DNA of 64,000 nt from Biomphalaria glabrata (Eukaryota; Mollusca; Gastropoda; Planorbidae), in the NCBI RefSeq assembly GCF_947242115.1, contig NC_074720.1, positions 13,054,645 to 13,118,644 on the forward strand. Reading direction: 5' to 3'. A model generated the notes under the pieces. The model was not told where the DNA came from, ran no database searches, and saw nothing but the letters and a program-made list of their open reading frames with translations. The stretch's first letter is position 1. Each line of letters starts with the position of its first letter. The position numbers and the translations under genes are program-made. Below are positions 33,501-44,060 of this stretch, piece after piece.

Positions 33501-35337
33501 CATTATTCCTAACAAAACAAGAATCAATTTAAAAACAAAAAAACAACAATTATCTAATTAATTATTGACAATTACTTAATCTTGTTTGATATAAAAAAGG
33601 TGAAATAAAACAAAGTATTTAGATATACCCCTGTAAAATCTGGAGTTCCTGCTCTTAGAAGATGAGGAGATGCAACTCCTTGATTCCTCAAAAAAAAAAA
33701 AAACTTTGAAAAAGATCCCAAGACACAGAGCATTCTATATGTATACATGAGACTACGATTTTATTCTAAGTGATAGTAGCAACTAAAATAATAAAACAAT
33801 ATTTAAAAGCTGAAACAGATTCTGGATATGTTTCACGCAATATTTTGATATGGATACATCTTTCTACCAAACTATATCCCAAATTCTGATATCTTTTGAA
33901 AAATACCAGTATGATTGGAATTGACCCCAACCACTAAGCCTGCCATTTTATCGATTAATTATGCGGCTACTCGCCATTAGAAAAGTTGAAACTGGTGCAT
34001 CTGTCTGCAGGATGACGTATTCTGTGGCCATGAGCTCGTGGATCCTCGTCTGGACCAACCTGAGCTTTGCGGTCTGTGAGAGGCTGATCGCCATCAACAT
34101 GCCGAACTACTACTCGGTCACGCACAGCCTTATATCCGGCATTTGTAACATCTCACCCTGGGTTTACTACGTCCTTTTGATACTCCTTAGCTGGATGGGT
34201 ATTTTTGAGGCGAGTGATTGTATTGCATCTTCTTCGCTTTAGTTTGATCTTATCTTATCTTCTTATAAATTACAGACGTTACTTTAAAAAAAAAAAAAAA
34301 AAAAAATGATTACGTCCTACGCTTGTTCATAGGTCAATCTAGTCATGATTTAGTGAATGTCTTAAACTCTGAACAAGTTATTGTTTTTTCTGCCTGGCTC
34401 AGGCAACCCATTTCATGTTATATAGCTGAAGGCCAAAGAAACAGATGGCCTTAGCCTCATCTTCCCTACCGATTTCTAGGTCAAAAGTGGTTCTTTACTT
34501 TATATCTTGTTTTAGCATTATATCTAGTTTTAGCACTACATATTGTTCTAGCACTATATTTGTTTTAGCACTATATCTTGTTTTAGCACTATATCTTGTT
34601 TTAGCACTATATCTTGTTTTAGCACTATATCTTGTTCTAGCACTATATCTTGTTTTAGCACTATATCTTGTTCTAGCACTATATCTTGTTTTAGCACTAT
34701 ATCTTGTTCTAGCACTATAGCTTGTTTTAGCACTATATCTTGTTCTACCACTATATCTTGTTCTAGCACAATATCTTGTTTTAGCACTATATCTTCTTTT
34801 ACCACTATATCTTGTTTTAGCACTATATCTTGTTCTAGCACTATATCTTGTTTTAGCACTATATCTTGTTTTAGAACTATATCTTCTTTTACCAATATAT
34901 CTTGTTCTAGCACTTTATCTTGTTGTAGCACTATATCTTGTTTTAGCACTATATCGCTATATTCACTCGAACACAGCTACCATCTCTTGAAGAGCTTTTT
35001 CATGAAAGATGCCTTTCCGAAACACTCTCGATTCTTAAGGACAACCTGCACCCATTGAACCACTGTTACATAAGATGGTCGTCTCCTTTCCATTAGGACT
35101 AAAACAGAAAGATTTAAAAACTCCTTTATCCCACTTTCGGTCAGAGTGTTACAAGATCAGCTGTCGTCATCGAGAAGTACATAGAAGTCAAATTCATAAA
35201 GCGCTGGTTGTGAATGTGTATGTGTTTCATGTGTGAATGTTGTTCGAATTTTTCATCTATACTGTTATTGTACAGTAGTTACGCTGATGTTGTCAATTGT
35301 AGTCAAACTGAATTTCCATTTGATAGGATCAATAAAA

Positions 35338-35368
<31 letters not shown>

Positions 35369-36934
35369 TATCTTATCTTATATCTTGTTCTAGCATTATA
35401 GCTTCTTACATTTTATCTAACAATATCGTTCACCCAGCACTATATAGATTTTGGCTGCTCCAACCACCTGATGTACACGCCCTTGGAGCCGACTAAGATG
35501 GTCATTCAGCTGCTGACCTTTAGCGTCCTCGTCATCATGCTGATAGTGCTGATCATGTCTCGGCTCCTTCACCCGGTGTACGCTGATGACGCTCTGGAGG
35601 TCAACCGGATCAACCTGGAAATGAAGACAACTTTCGTCGTATTAAAGGTCAGTCTGAGACTTCTCAATGACGTGATGGCTCAGAGGAGCTGAGGAGCATG
35701 TGGCTCAAATCTGAATAGACTGGGAATTTGAGTTTTGGGAATTCTTATGACTCATTGGAAGGGCGCGGTGGCTGAGCGGTTAATCGCTTGGCTTCCAAGC
35801 CTGGGTTCTGGGTTCGAATCCTGGTGATGAATGGGATTTAGAATGTATGGGTATTATGAGTCCCCCCATCTCTAACATTAGTTGGGGAAAGGTAAAGGCG
35901 GTTGGTCGATGAGCTGGCCCCATTACACCCTGCTCGTTAACCGTTGGCCAAGATACAGATGACCTCAACATCATCTGAATTCTGAAAGGGCAACTTTACT
36001 TTACTTTAGGACTTCCCCTAAGTCCTCGCCACTTTACTTTAATGGGTACGTTACACTGGACATAAAATCATGTTACCTGCCAATTAACTAGCGATCCGTT
36101 TTTATGACCGACGGCTAACGAGGATGTCACGTGGCCAGCGCAACGGTCTATTGCCTTTACGTCTCCAAAGTGTTGCAGGTATCTATTAGGGTTAGGGTTA
36201 GGGTTAGATGCGTCTTACAAATCCCAAAATTAAAAACCCCAGTCTTCATGAAAATTCAAACTTGGCCCCCCCCCCTTAGTTTATAAAAAGGTTCTCCTTT
36301 CAGACTTTGCGATCTAGATCTATAGGGCAGACGATGTTAAGGACATCTGATTTTCTGGCCAACGGTTAAAGAGCAGGGACTTTTGTAGCCAAGCTCTTTA
36401 TCCCTTGGCCACTACGACGCCTAAAAAAAATTTGACCCATTAAAACTTTTCGTTTAGTAATTAGATACGCTCTTTAAAAAATGTTTCCCCATCACTTAAC
36501 TAGTCAAGAGTTAACCATGAGGTTCATCTTGTTCCACTTTTTTGTATTTCTGACAGATCGCCGTGATTAATGTCCTCCTCTTCTCCCCACTCATTCTCTA
36601 CTCCACCGTGGCCTACTACAACAGCTCAGAGACCATCAGCGAGCTGAAGATCAAGCTCGTCTTCTACCAGCTGGCCGTCCACGCCAACAGCATCCCGTTC
36701 TTCGTCATGCTGCGCAGGAAAGAGTTCCGAAAAGCCGTGGCCATGATCTTCGCCAGCACCGCCTCCATCCGCAAGGCGCGCCCGATGAACCTACTCCTGG
36801 AGGTCACAGAAGCAAGGCGGAAGAAATCCTCGGACGTGGATGCCGACCCAAGCACGTTCCAGGGCATCGGCAAAGTGACGGCTAGAGAGGATTTTAAAAA
36901 GATAATTTCGTCTTCACCGTCAATCAAACAGTAA
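30574..36934 (+). CDS. Orphan class A-like GPCR, complete 389-aa coding sequence
   Basis: Five exons join in phase: 30574-30758, 32671-32889, 34011-34198, 35448-35647 and 36557-36934, all GT-AG. The ATG has a good context (AACATGG). Residues 1-68 are extracellular with an N4-S-S sequon. TM1 is near 72-92 (TNSIVILVF, N80). TM2 is near 100-118 (LALSD, D108). TM3 is near 136-160 and carries E158-R159 (CERLIAI) in the DRY position. TM4 is near 182-198, TM5 near 215-240, TM6 near 265-284 (LLFSPL) and TM7 near 299-316 with NSIPF (308-312) in the NPxxY position. C134 and C201 can form the usual disulfide. A 70-residue Lys/Ser-rich tail follows. Exon breaks fall between helices: 2 (TM1-2), 3 (TM3-4), 4 (TM5), 5 (TM6-7). 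This is a seven-helix receptor of the rhodopsin class; the ligand is unknown. Divergent DRY and NPxxY motifs are known from lophotrochozoan orphan and chemosensory receptors, but I cannot assign a subfamily. Confidence 0.85.
31115..31881. mobile_element. hAT-like non-autonomous element in GPCR intron 1 (767 bp)
   Basis: The ends CATGGGCGTAGCCA and TGGCTACGCCCATG are a perfect 14-bp inverted repeat. The flanks AGATGAAT (31107-31114) and AGATGAAA (31882-31889) match at 7 of 8 positions. The interior holds several imperfect sub-repeats of GGGGGTTTAAACTCAAACC-type sequence and long G and C runs. Non-coding. Confidence 0.87.
32890..34010 (+). other. GPCR intron 2
   Basis: AT-rich intron. The part at about 33440-33610 (GGGTCAAGTTGAAACCTTGC, AATTAATTATTGACAATTAC) resembles the AT-rich dispersed repeat at 40625-41030 and 61200-61600. 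Nothing else recognised. Confidence 0.5.
34265..34440 (-). mobile_element. LINE 3' tail, CR1/L2/Jockey-like, in GPCR intron 3
   Basis: The reverse complement carries CAGGCAGAAAAAAC, CATGACTAGATTGACC, GTAGGACGTAATCA and AAAGTAACGTCTGTAATTTA, matching the tail at 26770-26950. An A/T homopolymer at 34286-34306 interrupts it. Confidence 0.7.
34496..34960. repeat. 18-bp minisatellite in GPCR intron 3
   Basis: About 26 units of TTTTAGCACTATATCTTG with T/C changes at position 4. Because 18 is a multiple of three, frames on both strands stay open (ALYLVL and KQDIVL repeats); these are not genes. Confidence 0.95.
35338..35382. repeat. (TTATC)n microsatellite
   Basis: Eight to nine uninterrupted TTATC units, about 70 bp upstream of GPCR exon 4. 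Confidence 0.95.
35756..36005 (+). mobile_element. tRNA-derived SINE, family A, in GPCR intron 4
   Basis: The head has an A box TGGCTGAGCGG and a B box GGTTCGAATCC. The body follows (AAAGGCGGTTGGTCGATGAG ... CTGAAAGGGCAACTTTACTT). The tRNA-like head is nearly intact. Confidence 0.9.
36100..36268 (-). mobile_element. SINE family A, minus strand, interrupted by a telomeric tract
   Basis: The inverted SINE body runs ACGAGGATGTCACGTGGCCA ... CAAAATTAAAAACCCCAGTC. Where other copies read GAGCTGGGTGGACTCAGAGG-type sequence, this one has TTAGGG repeats at 36186-36207. Confidence 0.75.
36186..36207. repeat. Interstitial telomeric repeat (TTAGGG), 3.7 units
   Basis: Three perfect TTAGGG units plus TTAG lie inside a minus-strand SINE. 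TTAGGG is the telomere unit of most molluscs. Confidence 0.9.
36290..36421 (-). mobile_element. Second SINE family A fragment, minus strand
   Basis: CTTTCAGACTTTGCGATCTA, GGGCAGACGATGTTAAGGAC and CTTTATCCCTTGGCCACTAC (complement of the A-box region) mark another inverted, internally deleted copy just before GPCR exon 5. Confidence 0.7.
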
Positions 36935-37520
36935 TGACGTTATAACACTAGGAGCCAGCAGCAACGACAAGCGTTACTTTAGAAGATGTAAACTTGAACC
37001 ATTAAATACAATCGTTCTTACAAGATGTGGATGACACTAAAGATTTGGCCCACAATGTGCATGTACGTTAAATTTTTGGCGCTATTTCTTAACCATGTTA
37101 ACATGTGGAGACTATGCGTGTAGAGATTCGGGAAAATTGTAAGCGGATAAACACCACAGCGAATTTTAACTCAGCAATGTTTATTTTCTTAATTACTCAT
37201 GTACAGCTCATTTTCGGAGATTTAACAAGCGTAGTGCGCTTTGATCGAATCTCTTTTGTAGACCTATGGGAGGAATCTGGAAGAAGGTTTCCGTGCTGCT
37301 AGAGACGAAATTCGAATCGATAGGTGGCCAATCAGCTAATAGCACTTAGCCAAACATTCCAAAATTTGAGATTTGGGTATTTTGTCCTACGCTCCCATAT
37401 ATTTCCTGCGCTATTGACATAGTACGTGCAGTCCTCTGCCTTCAAGACTGACGGCTTAGTTTCTTCTTCAATGACAATTGCTATTTCAGTATTTTGCTAC
37501 TTTGTCTGCAAATTTTACGG
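36935..37520. other. GPCR 3' flank
   Basis: Non-coding. AT-rich with no obvious polyadenylation signal that I can prefer. Nothing else recognised. Confidence 0.4.
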
Positions 37521-37523
37521 TTC

Positions 37524-38410
37524 ATTTTTAGCGGCCCACGAAAGGGGAAAAGAGGCTATTAGTTTTGTGCGAAATGTCTGTCCGTCTGTCCGTCCGTCAC
37601 GTTTAGATCTCGTAAACTACAAAAGATATTGAAAACCGACATCACAATATTTTAGACCATGCAACGGCTACTTTTTTTTTCTGAAAGCGAAAAATCAAAT
37701 TTTTAAAATTAGTTATGCAAGCAGTTTTTTAACGAGAAAAAGCTAATAAGTATGCATTTATAAGTTAGACCTAATTTAGAACGAATAGTAATCTTGTAAA
37801 TAGCATTTTCCTAACTTTTTTTTTTTTTGGGGGCAATTTTTTTGAGGATTCAAATAAGAGATTGAGCCTTTTCAAAAACAATTTGATCAATTATAAGACA
37901 TTAGTTAGGCCAATGGAGGCGCGGTGGCTGAGCGGTAAAGGGCTTGGCTTCCGAACCGGGGGTCCAGGGTTCGAATCCTGGTGAGGACTGGGATTTTCAA
38001 CTTTGGAATCTTTGGGCACCTCAGCTCTAATGGGAACCTGACATTATTTGGGGAAAAGTAAAGGCGGTTGGTCGTTGTTCTGGCTACATGACACCCTCGT
38101 TAACCGTATGCCACAAAAAACAGATGGAATTTACATCATCTGCCCTATAGACCACAAGGTCTGAAAGGGGAACTAGTTAGGCCAGGTTCACACAATTTAC
38201 ATTCACTTTCACCTATCCTTTGATTTGCGGGACCGTTGAGGCATTACACAAGATCCGTTAACCTTCTTTCTCCATTCCTATCTCTCATTTGTCTTTGATA
38301 TAATTTCATTCGGATGTTCTTTCTGAAAATATTGAAGCCTGCCTGGGTGGACCACTTCGGGGGCCGATTTTGAGTTTGTGTTTCCACACAAACTGTCTTT
38401 TGTAACCTTG
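37524..38410 (+). repeat. Left arm of a large inverted repeat
   Basis: From TTTTTAGCGGCCCACGAAAG through GCAACGGCTACTTTTTTT, GTTAGGCCAGGTTCACA, an RTE-LINE tail (TCACCTATCCTTTGATTTGC) and GGACCACTTCGGGGGCCGAT. The same order appears inverted at 40034-40615. A SINE interrupts this arm at 37912-38173. Confidence 0.85.
37912..38173 (+). mobile_element. tRNA-derived SINE, family A, full length with 10-bp target duplication
   Basis: A 262-bp copy with A box TGGCTGAGCGG and B box GGTTCGAATCC, flanked by perfect direct repeats TAGTTAGGCC (37902-37911 and 38174-38183). The uninterrupted sequence across the site exists in the opposite arm (AGTTAGGCCAGGTTCACATC as complement near 40330), which proves insertion after the arms formed. 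Confidence 0.95.
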
Positions 38411-39679
38411 CTTAAATAATATTTTTATCTAGCTATTGTTTGCTTACCTTGTACTAGTTGAAGAGAGATGCAAGACATGTAACAGTGAGAGAAGTGAAGC
38501 GAGGGTTAAACTGGTCTTGCTGATCTTTTGGTTTTGTTTGGCCCTAAAATGCTTGATTTAAAAAAAATGGAAACAAAGCTCTATGAATTTGCAATAAACA
38601 ATCATTTATATTTGGGGACAACGAATGTAAAGAGGATTGATAGCTCAGATGTAAGATCAATGTAGTTATGAAACGTGTCCAGTCTTTTAAAAGAACAATT
38701 TGCATTTTGTATAAACCAAACACTTTTGTCTTAATGAATTTAGAAGAAATGTATTTCATTTTTAAATGTAATAGAAAATATAATTTATAATTTCTTAAAA
38801 TAAAAAATACAAGAAAATTCATCTTTTTTTTTTTCTTCTTGCTTTTACGATATAAAAAATATATATATAAATTAATCACTTCTAGGAAAATAAATTAACG
38901 AAAAATAGTCCGCGGGTGAACATGAGTTTTGTTTCTAAGCGGTTGAATTCTTCGAGATGTCACAAAGGTCATGGTTGACTTGAAAAGAGAAGAAAACTCT
39001 GCTGACATAGGCGTGTCCACACCAAAGAAAGCAAGTAGTGATGACATTCATTGACTAGTGGTGTAACCTATAGAAATACAACTCTAGATGTAATTCCAAG
39101 TTTAGATGACGACAAACGGTTCACTCATTCTATTGTGGAAATATTCCAAAATAAAAACAACCCATAATACCTGGTATGGTAGATTAGAGTTGCCCAAATT
39201 TGAACCGAGCTGAACGGTTCACACTTTCGGTAACTTTAACAGAGAGGAACTGAAAGCCTCTTAGCACTTGACCTATGTAGAGGAAGTAATCCTCGAGGGA
39301 TTATCTGCACAACTTGGCCTAAATTGTGCCGATGTGCCGAAAACCAAACTCCAGAACTGAAAGTTTACAGTGCTGCAGTCCATCCTTCACTCGTGAATGT
39401 CGGTAGTTTGAGGTACGAGACAAGAAGAGCAGCTATCGGCAAAGAACAAACACACACTCGCACGCACACACACACACAGAGACACAGCTGAGAATGGCTT
39501 TTTAAGGCCAAGATAGAACTCCGTAATCACTTTTATCCCAATGGAGGAGCTATTACTATTATTTTTATTATTATCATTATTATTATTATAGGAGGAATTT
39601 ATCACCAAGCGCCATACATCCATAGACATTCGTTTGAAAGATATCATAGAAAAAAAAATCTAGATTTGTCCCTTTATGT
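38411..39679. other. Spacer between the inverted arms
   Basis: AT-rich, with an open minus frame at 38544-38879 lacking recognisable features, a CA run near 39450-39476 and an (ATT)n-type run near 39550-39585. No gene is recognised. Confidence 0.45.
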
Positions 39680-39992
39680 AGAAAAGCCAGCATCCTGTCG
39701 ACCGTCTTTCTCTATTCCTCTGTATCTTTTGTCAGCCCACCCTGTTCTCTGCCTCTTCTTCTTTTCCTGGTACTGTTCCCTAAAAGAAGATCTTTGCGAA
39801 CCTGAGGGCGTTGTGATATGGCCATAATGTTTTAGTTTGCATTTTTGGGACAATGGTCAGCATGTCAACGTGGGGCCCAATTACTTGCTTTTGCCATTGT
39901 GACCCTGTTTCAGATCTCATTTGCAATGCGATCTTTATAGGTGATAGCTAGGCTTTTTCTATAACATCTCACTTTCATTTTAGAATCCTCCT
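39680..39992 (-). mobile_element. RTE-like LINE 3' fragment, minus strand
   Basis: The minus-strand translation shows RRILKMKVRCYRKSLAITYK and DRIAN, matching RRILAMELRCYRRILGITFK of the 3636-5160 copy. It then shows GTVPGKEEEAE-type basic sequence and AGGAATAGAGAAAGACGGTC, with an internal deletion of the WDDNIKEW region. Confidence 0.8.
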
Positions 39993-40033
39993 CTTGGATT
40001 CTGAAAATAATATATGCATTAATAATCAACAAA

Positions 40034-40615
40034 ACAAGGTTACAAAGACAGTGTGTGGAAACACAAACTCAAAATCGGCCCCCGAAGTGGTCCATCCAGG
40101 CAGGAAAAAGGTTGGTTTCAATATTTTCAGAAGAATATCAGTGTTAAATTCTATCAGAAGTGGTCTACCCAGGCAGGTAATAAGGCAGGTTTCAATATTT
40201 TCAGAAAGAATATCATATTGAAATTCTATCAAAGGCAAATGACAGAAAAGAATGGAGAAAGAAGGTTGACAGATCCTGTGTGGTCCAGCAGACCAAGGGA
40301 TAGGTGAAAGTAAATGTGAAGTTGGATGTGAACCTGGCCTAACTGATGTCTTATAACGAGTATTTAATTGATTTAATTGTTTTGTAAAGGGTCAATCTCT
40401 TATAAAAAGCTTCAAGAAAATAGATTTTTCGCTTTCAGAAAAGAAAAAAAGTAGCCGTTGCATCAGAACTTTGAATGATCTAAAATATCATGATGTTCGA
40501 TTTTCATTTTCTCTTTTAGTTTCTGAAATCTAAACGGGACAGACGGACTGACAGACGGACAGACAGGCCACACAAACCTAATAGCGTCTTTTCCCCTTTC
40601 GCGGGCCGCTAAAAA
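40034..40615 (-). repeat. Right arm of the large inverted repeat
   Basis: The inverse of the left arm without the SINE. It ends at GCGGGCCGCTAAAAA. It contains an extra tandem copy of a unit of about 60 bp (TTTCAATATTTTCAGAAAGA ... CTACCCAGGCAGG) that the left arm has only once. Confidence 0.85.
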
Positions 40616-40624
40616 TAAAAAAAA

Positions 40625-41040
40625 AAAACAAAGCTTGTGTAAGGGGAATAACTGCACAATAACTAGCATATAACTCAATACTGTATAATTAAGCTCCCTT
40701 TTTCTACATAAAACAAAATTAATTAAATACCAATAACTAATTGGTTAATTATATTTATTGATTCATGTATTGTCATCGACTATAAATAATTTTGCGAAAT
40801 TTCAACTTGTTTTGAAAATGGGAAGTAGGAGAAAAACATGTACATAACTTAATAAGGGAAATAACTCCACATCTATAACCATGAATCTCAAAAAGTATAA
40901 TTTATTTCCCTTTTTCGATACCAAAGAAAAGAATAAATTACTAATAATTAATTAATTATTTGGTTATTTCTTTTATTGATCGTTGTTTAATTATATCAAG
41001 TTTCCACTTGATCCGAGAACTTTTTATCAGAGTAAGTTGA
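40625..41040. repeat. AT-rich dispersed repeat, internally duplicated
   Basis: Two related halves carry TTAATTAA-type runs, then TTTCAACTTG or TTTCCACTTGATCCGAGAAC. The same order (AATAATTAATTCA ... CTTCAACATGATCCGAGAAC ... GAGAAATAACGTGTACA) is found twice at about 61200-61600. Confidence 0.6.
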
Positions 41041-41059
41041 TATACCTTAGCTTTATAGA

Positions 41060-41400
41060 AAAATGTTTCAATCCCATTTTAATCTAAATTTAAATAAATT
41101 ATCTTGGCTTATAGATTACAGCCATGAATATGATAATAAGGCTTGTCTTCGATTCCGAAGATTAATGAGGAATGCCACACCCAACGCAGACCTAACCATT
41201 TTCAGCGGGTGGTCGATTTTCTTTTCACCGTCTGCTCTCATATCGGCAGTGGCTTCTCTTCTGGCCTCAAAGGTGTATCCCGCGGCCTTAGTGAGGGATC
41301 TTCAGCTGTTTCGTTGCGAGGCCGCCTGCAGCCAGGTGCTCTCTTCCATGTCAGTTAAAGCAGCTTTGAACCCTATTCATTTGGAGAGTGAATGAATGTT
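41060..41400 (+). repeat. GC-richer block of unknown class
   Basis: A 110-codon open frame (41063-41395) and an overlapping 71-codon frame run through a block of higher GC (GCGGGTGGTCGATT, CATATCGGCAGTGGCTTCTC, TTGCGAGGCCGCCTGCAGCC). No domain is recognised and no splice sites frame it. It is probably part of a dispersed repeat, though I see no second copy here. Confidence 0.35.
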
Positions 41401-42400
41401 CTTCCATTATAAATGACAATGTAAATTCAAGTAGATCTAGACTCTAGCTTGTTGTTAAACTTTTATTTTTTTCCAGTCGTTTTGCACGTTTTTTTTCAGC
41501 CACGTTGCGCTCTATTTATAGTTTTTAATATTTTATTCGCAACATTTGTCTTGTGTACTACGTAACAGTGAAGTTGTTGACTTGTTGCTAACAGAGGACT
41601 GCAAGATTTTTTACCTTTTTACCGCCAACATCGAAGCCAAACGTATTCCATTTTACTCTTGTCAATGTGAGAACAATGTTGATGATTTAATCAATATAAT
41701 AGTTTGGACATCTTACAGGAGATTCAATGTCTTGTAATTTTGTTTTATAACCTAGTAGACAAGATAAGGCTAGAATAAAGAATAGTTTATAGTTTTAACT
41801 TTGGTGGTCTAGATCTATTCTTGCTTGATACCAGATCTATTCTTATCTTATAATCTAGATCTACTTTGATGGAACCTAAATTTAAAATGACAGATGTAGA
41901 CCTCTAGAGATATGATAACGACAATAGTGGGCCTAAGACTAATGACTATGATAATTGAGAACTAGATCTTGGTCACATTCCCCTGCCCTTATACAGATCT
42001 AAGTAGGAAAGGTCCTAAAAATGTATTATCCAGTAATAGGCCTACATTCAAACATCTACATCTTTAGTCCAGGAATATAGGTTATTATGATTCGCTATAA
42101 TATTGAAAAATAAATAGTTATATAATTCCCAATTTTTGTTTAATCTTCTAGGAAGACCTATCCAAAATGTTAAGTCCTAGGCTTTGTAGTGATCGCCCTT
42201 GTTTCAGCGTAGGTTTTGTTGATCAAAATGTGTTGCTAAGAGAGAAAGGGACACTCCTCGTTCTATGAAAACGTACAGTGACTCAAATAGGAAGCAGCCG
42301 TTTCCGAATCGAGTTTTTCCTCTCCTCGATCCGACATAGCCTTTACCAAGTTCACCTATCCCTACGTCTGTTGAACTGTTGGGCACCTCACATGATCTCA
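41400..42400. other. Intergenic, no gene recognised
   Basis: AT-rich with scattered CTAGATCT words. Nothing further supported. Confidence 0.45.
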
Positions 42401-42404
42401 TCTG

Positions 42405-43560
42405 TCATCACACCTTTCATCTCATCTTTCATCTCAACTTTCATCTCATCTTTCATGACATCTTTCATGATATCTTTCATCATATCTTTAATGACATCTT
42501 TAATGACATCTTTCATCAGATCTTTCATCTCATCTTTCATCTCATCTTTCATGATATCTGTAATGACATCTTTCATCTCACCTTTAATGACATCTTTCAT
42601 CAGATCTTTAATGACATCTTTCATCTCATCTTTCATCACATCTTTCATCACATCTTTCATCATATATATCACATCTTTCATCATATATATCACATCTTTC
42701 ATCACTTCTTTCATGAAATCTTTCACGACATCTTTCATGATATCTTTCATCATATCTTTAATGACATCTTTCATCAGATCTTTCATCTCATCTTTCATCT
42801 CATCTTTCATGATATCTGTAATGACATGTTTCATCTCATCTTTAATGACATCTTTCATCTCATCTTTAATTACATCTTTCATCACATCTTTCATCATATA
42901 TATCACATCTTTCATCATATATATCACATCTTTCATCAGATCTTTCATCATATATATCACATCTTTCATCAGATCTTTCATCATATATATCACATCTTTC
43001 ATCATATATATCACATCTTTCATCACATCTTTCATCATATATATCACATCTTTCATCACATCTTTCATCATATATATCAGATCTTTTATCATATATACCA
43101 CATCTTTCATCACTTCTTTCATGAAATCTTTCATGACATCTTTCATCATATCTTTCATCATATCTTTAATGACATCTTTCATCAGATCTTTCATCTCATC
43201 TTTTATCTCATCTTTCATGATATCTTTAATGACATCTTTCATCAGATCTTTCATCTCATCTTTCATGATATCTGTAATGACATGTTTCATCTCATCTTTA
43301 ATGACATGTTTCAACACATCTTTAATGACATCTTTCATCTCATCTTTAATTACATCTTTCATCACATCTTTCATCATATATATCACATCTTTCATCATAT
43401 ATATCACATCTTTCATCACATCTTTCATCATATATATCACATCTTTCATCATATCTTTCATCATATATATCACATCTTTTATCATATATATCACATCTTT
43501 CATCACATCTTTCACAAAATCTTTCATCACATCTTTCATTACATCTTTCGTCACACTGTT
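42405..43560. repeat. 12-bp satellite (TTTCATCACATC type), about 1.15 kb
   Basis: Roughly 95 units of TTTCATCACATC and variants (TTTCATCTCATC, TTTAATGACATC, TTTCATCATATATATCACATC). Units are arranged in a higher-order pattern that recurs near 42550, 42800 and 43260 (a GATATCTGTAATGACATGTTTC-like block). Frames on both strands stay open for 388-437 codons because the unit is a multiple of three; none is a gene. Confidence 0.93.
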
Positions 43561-43599
43561 TATTACTTCTTCTGTCCTACCGTCGCGTTAACTTGCAAA

Positions 43600-44030
43600 T
43601 AAAATCAGAAGGGTACAATAAAAATAAAAAACAAACAAAATAAATAGTTTAAAAAAAAAACAACAACTAATAAACAAAAACAAAGAAACACGAATGAAAT
43701 TATCTTTGAAGATGTAAATTGTTGATATGTTGTAAGTAAGCCTACCACATTCCAGAAACATTAAATATTTATCGAAATATGCATATACAATATAACGAAT
43801 TAGGGCAAATGAGATTTAATTAACTAATAATCTATTTCTTTATTCACAAGTATAACCTGCTAATCAAATTGTTCTTAAGTGCATTTATACTAAAGCTTAA
43901 AGAGGGTAGGCACCTCCACAAAAATCCTGCTCAAGACCTTAACTTACTTAGTAACTGTAAGTAGCACTTGTCTTTAACTTAAGCCGTAACTGTATACACA
44001 AGGAATGCATTCTGTACATTCTTGTTTGTA
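43600..44030. other. Region upstream of the F-box gene
   Basis: A-rich and AT-rich DNA. A pyrimidine-rich acceptor-like sequence (CTTGTTTGTAG) ends at 44031, suggesting an upstream non-coding exon, which was not located. Confidence 0.4.
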
Positions 44031-44060
44031 GCTCCTGCTGAGCTCAAAGAAACACGAAGC

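Noticed and set aside
34445-34949. Open frames of ALYLVL and KQDIVL repeats on both strands
   Set aside because: Created by the 18-bp minisatellite within GPCR intron 3.
41063-41395. 110-codon open frame as a host gene
   Set aside because: Overlapping alternative frames are also open, no motif is recognised, and the block resembles dispersed repeat sequence.
42278-43602. Open frames of 388-437 codons on both strands
   Set aside because: They are by-products of a 12-bp satellite whose unit lacks stops. There is no domain, no start context and no codon bias.
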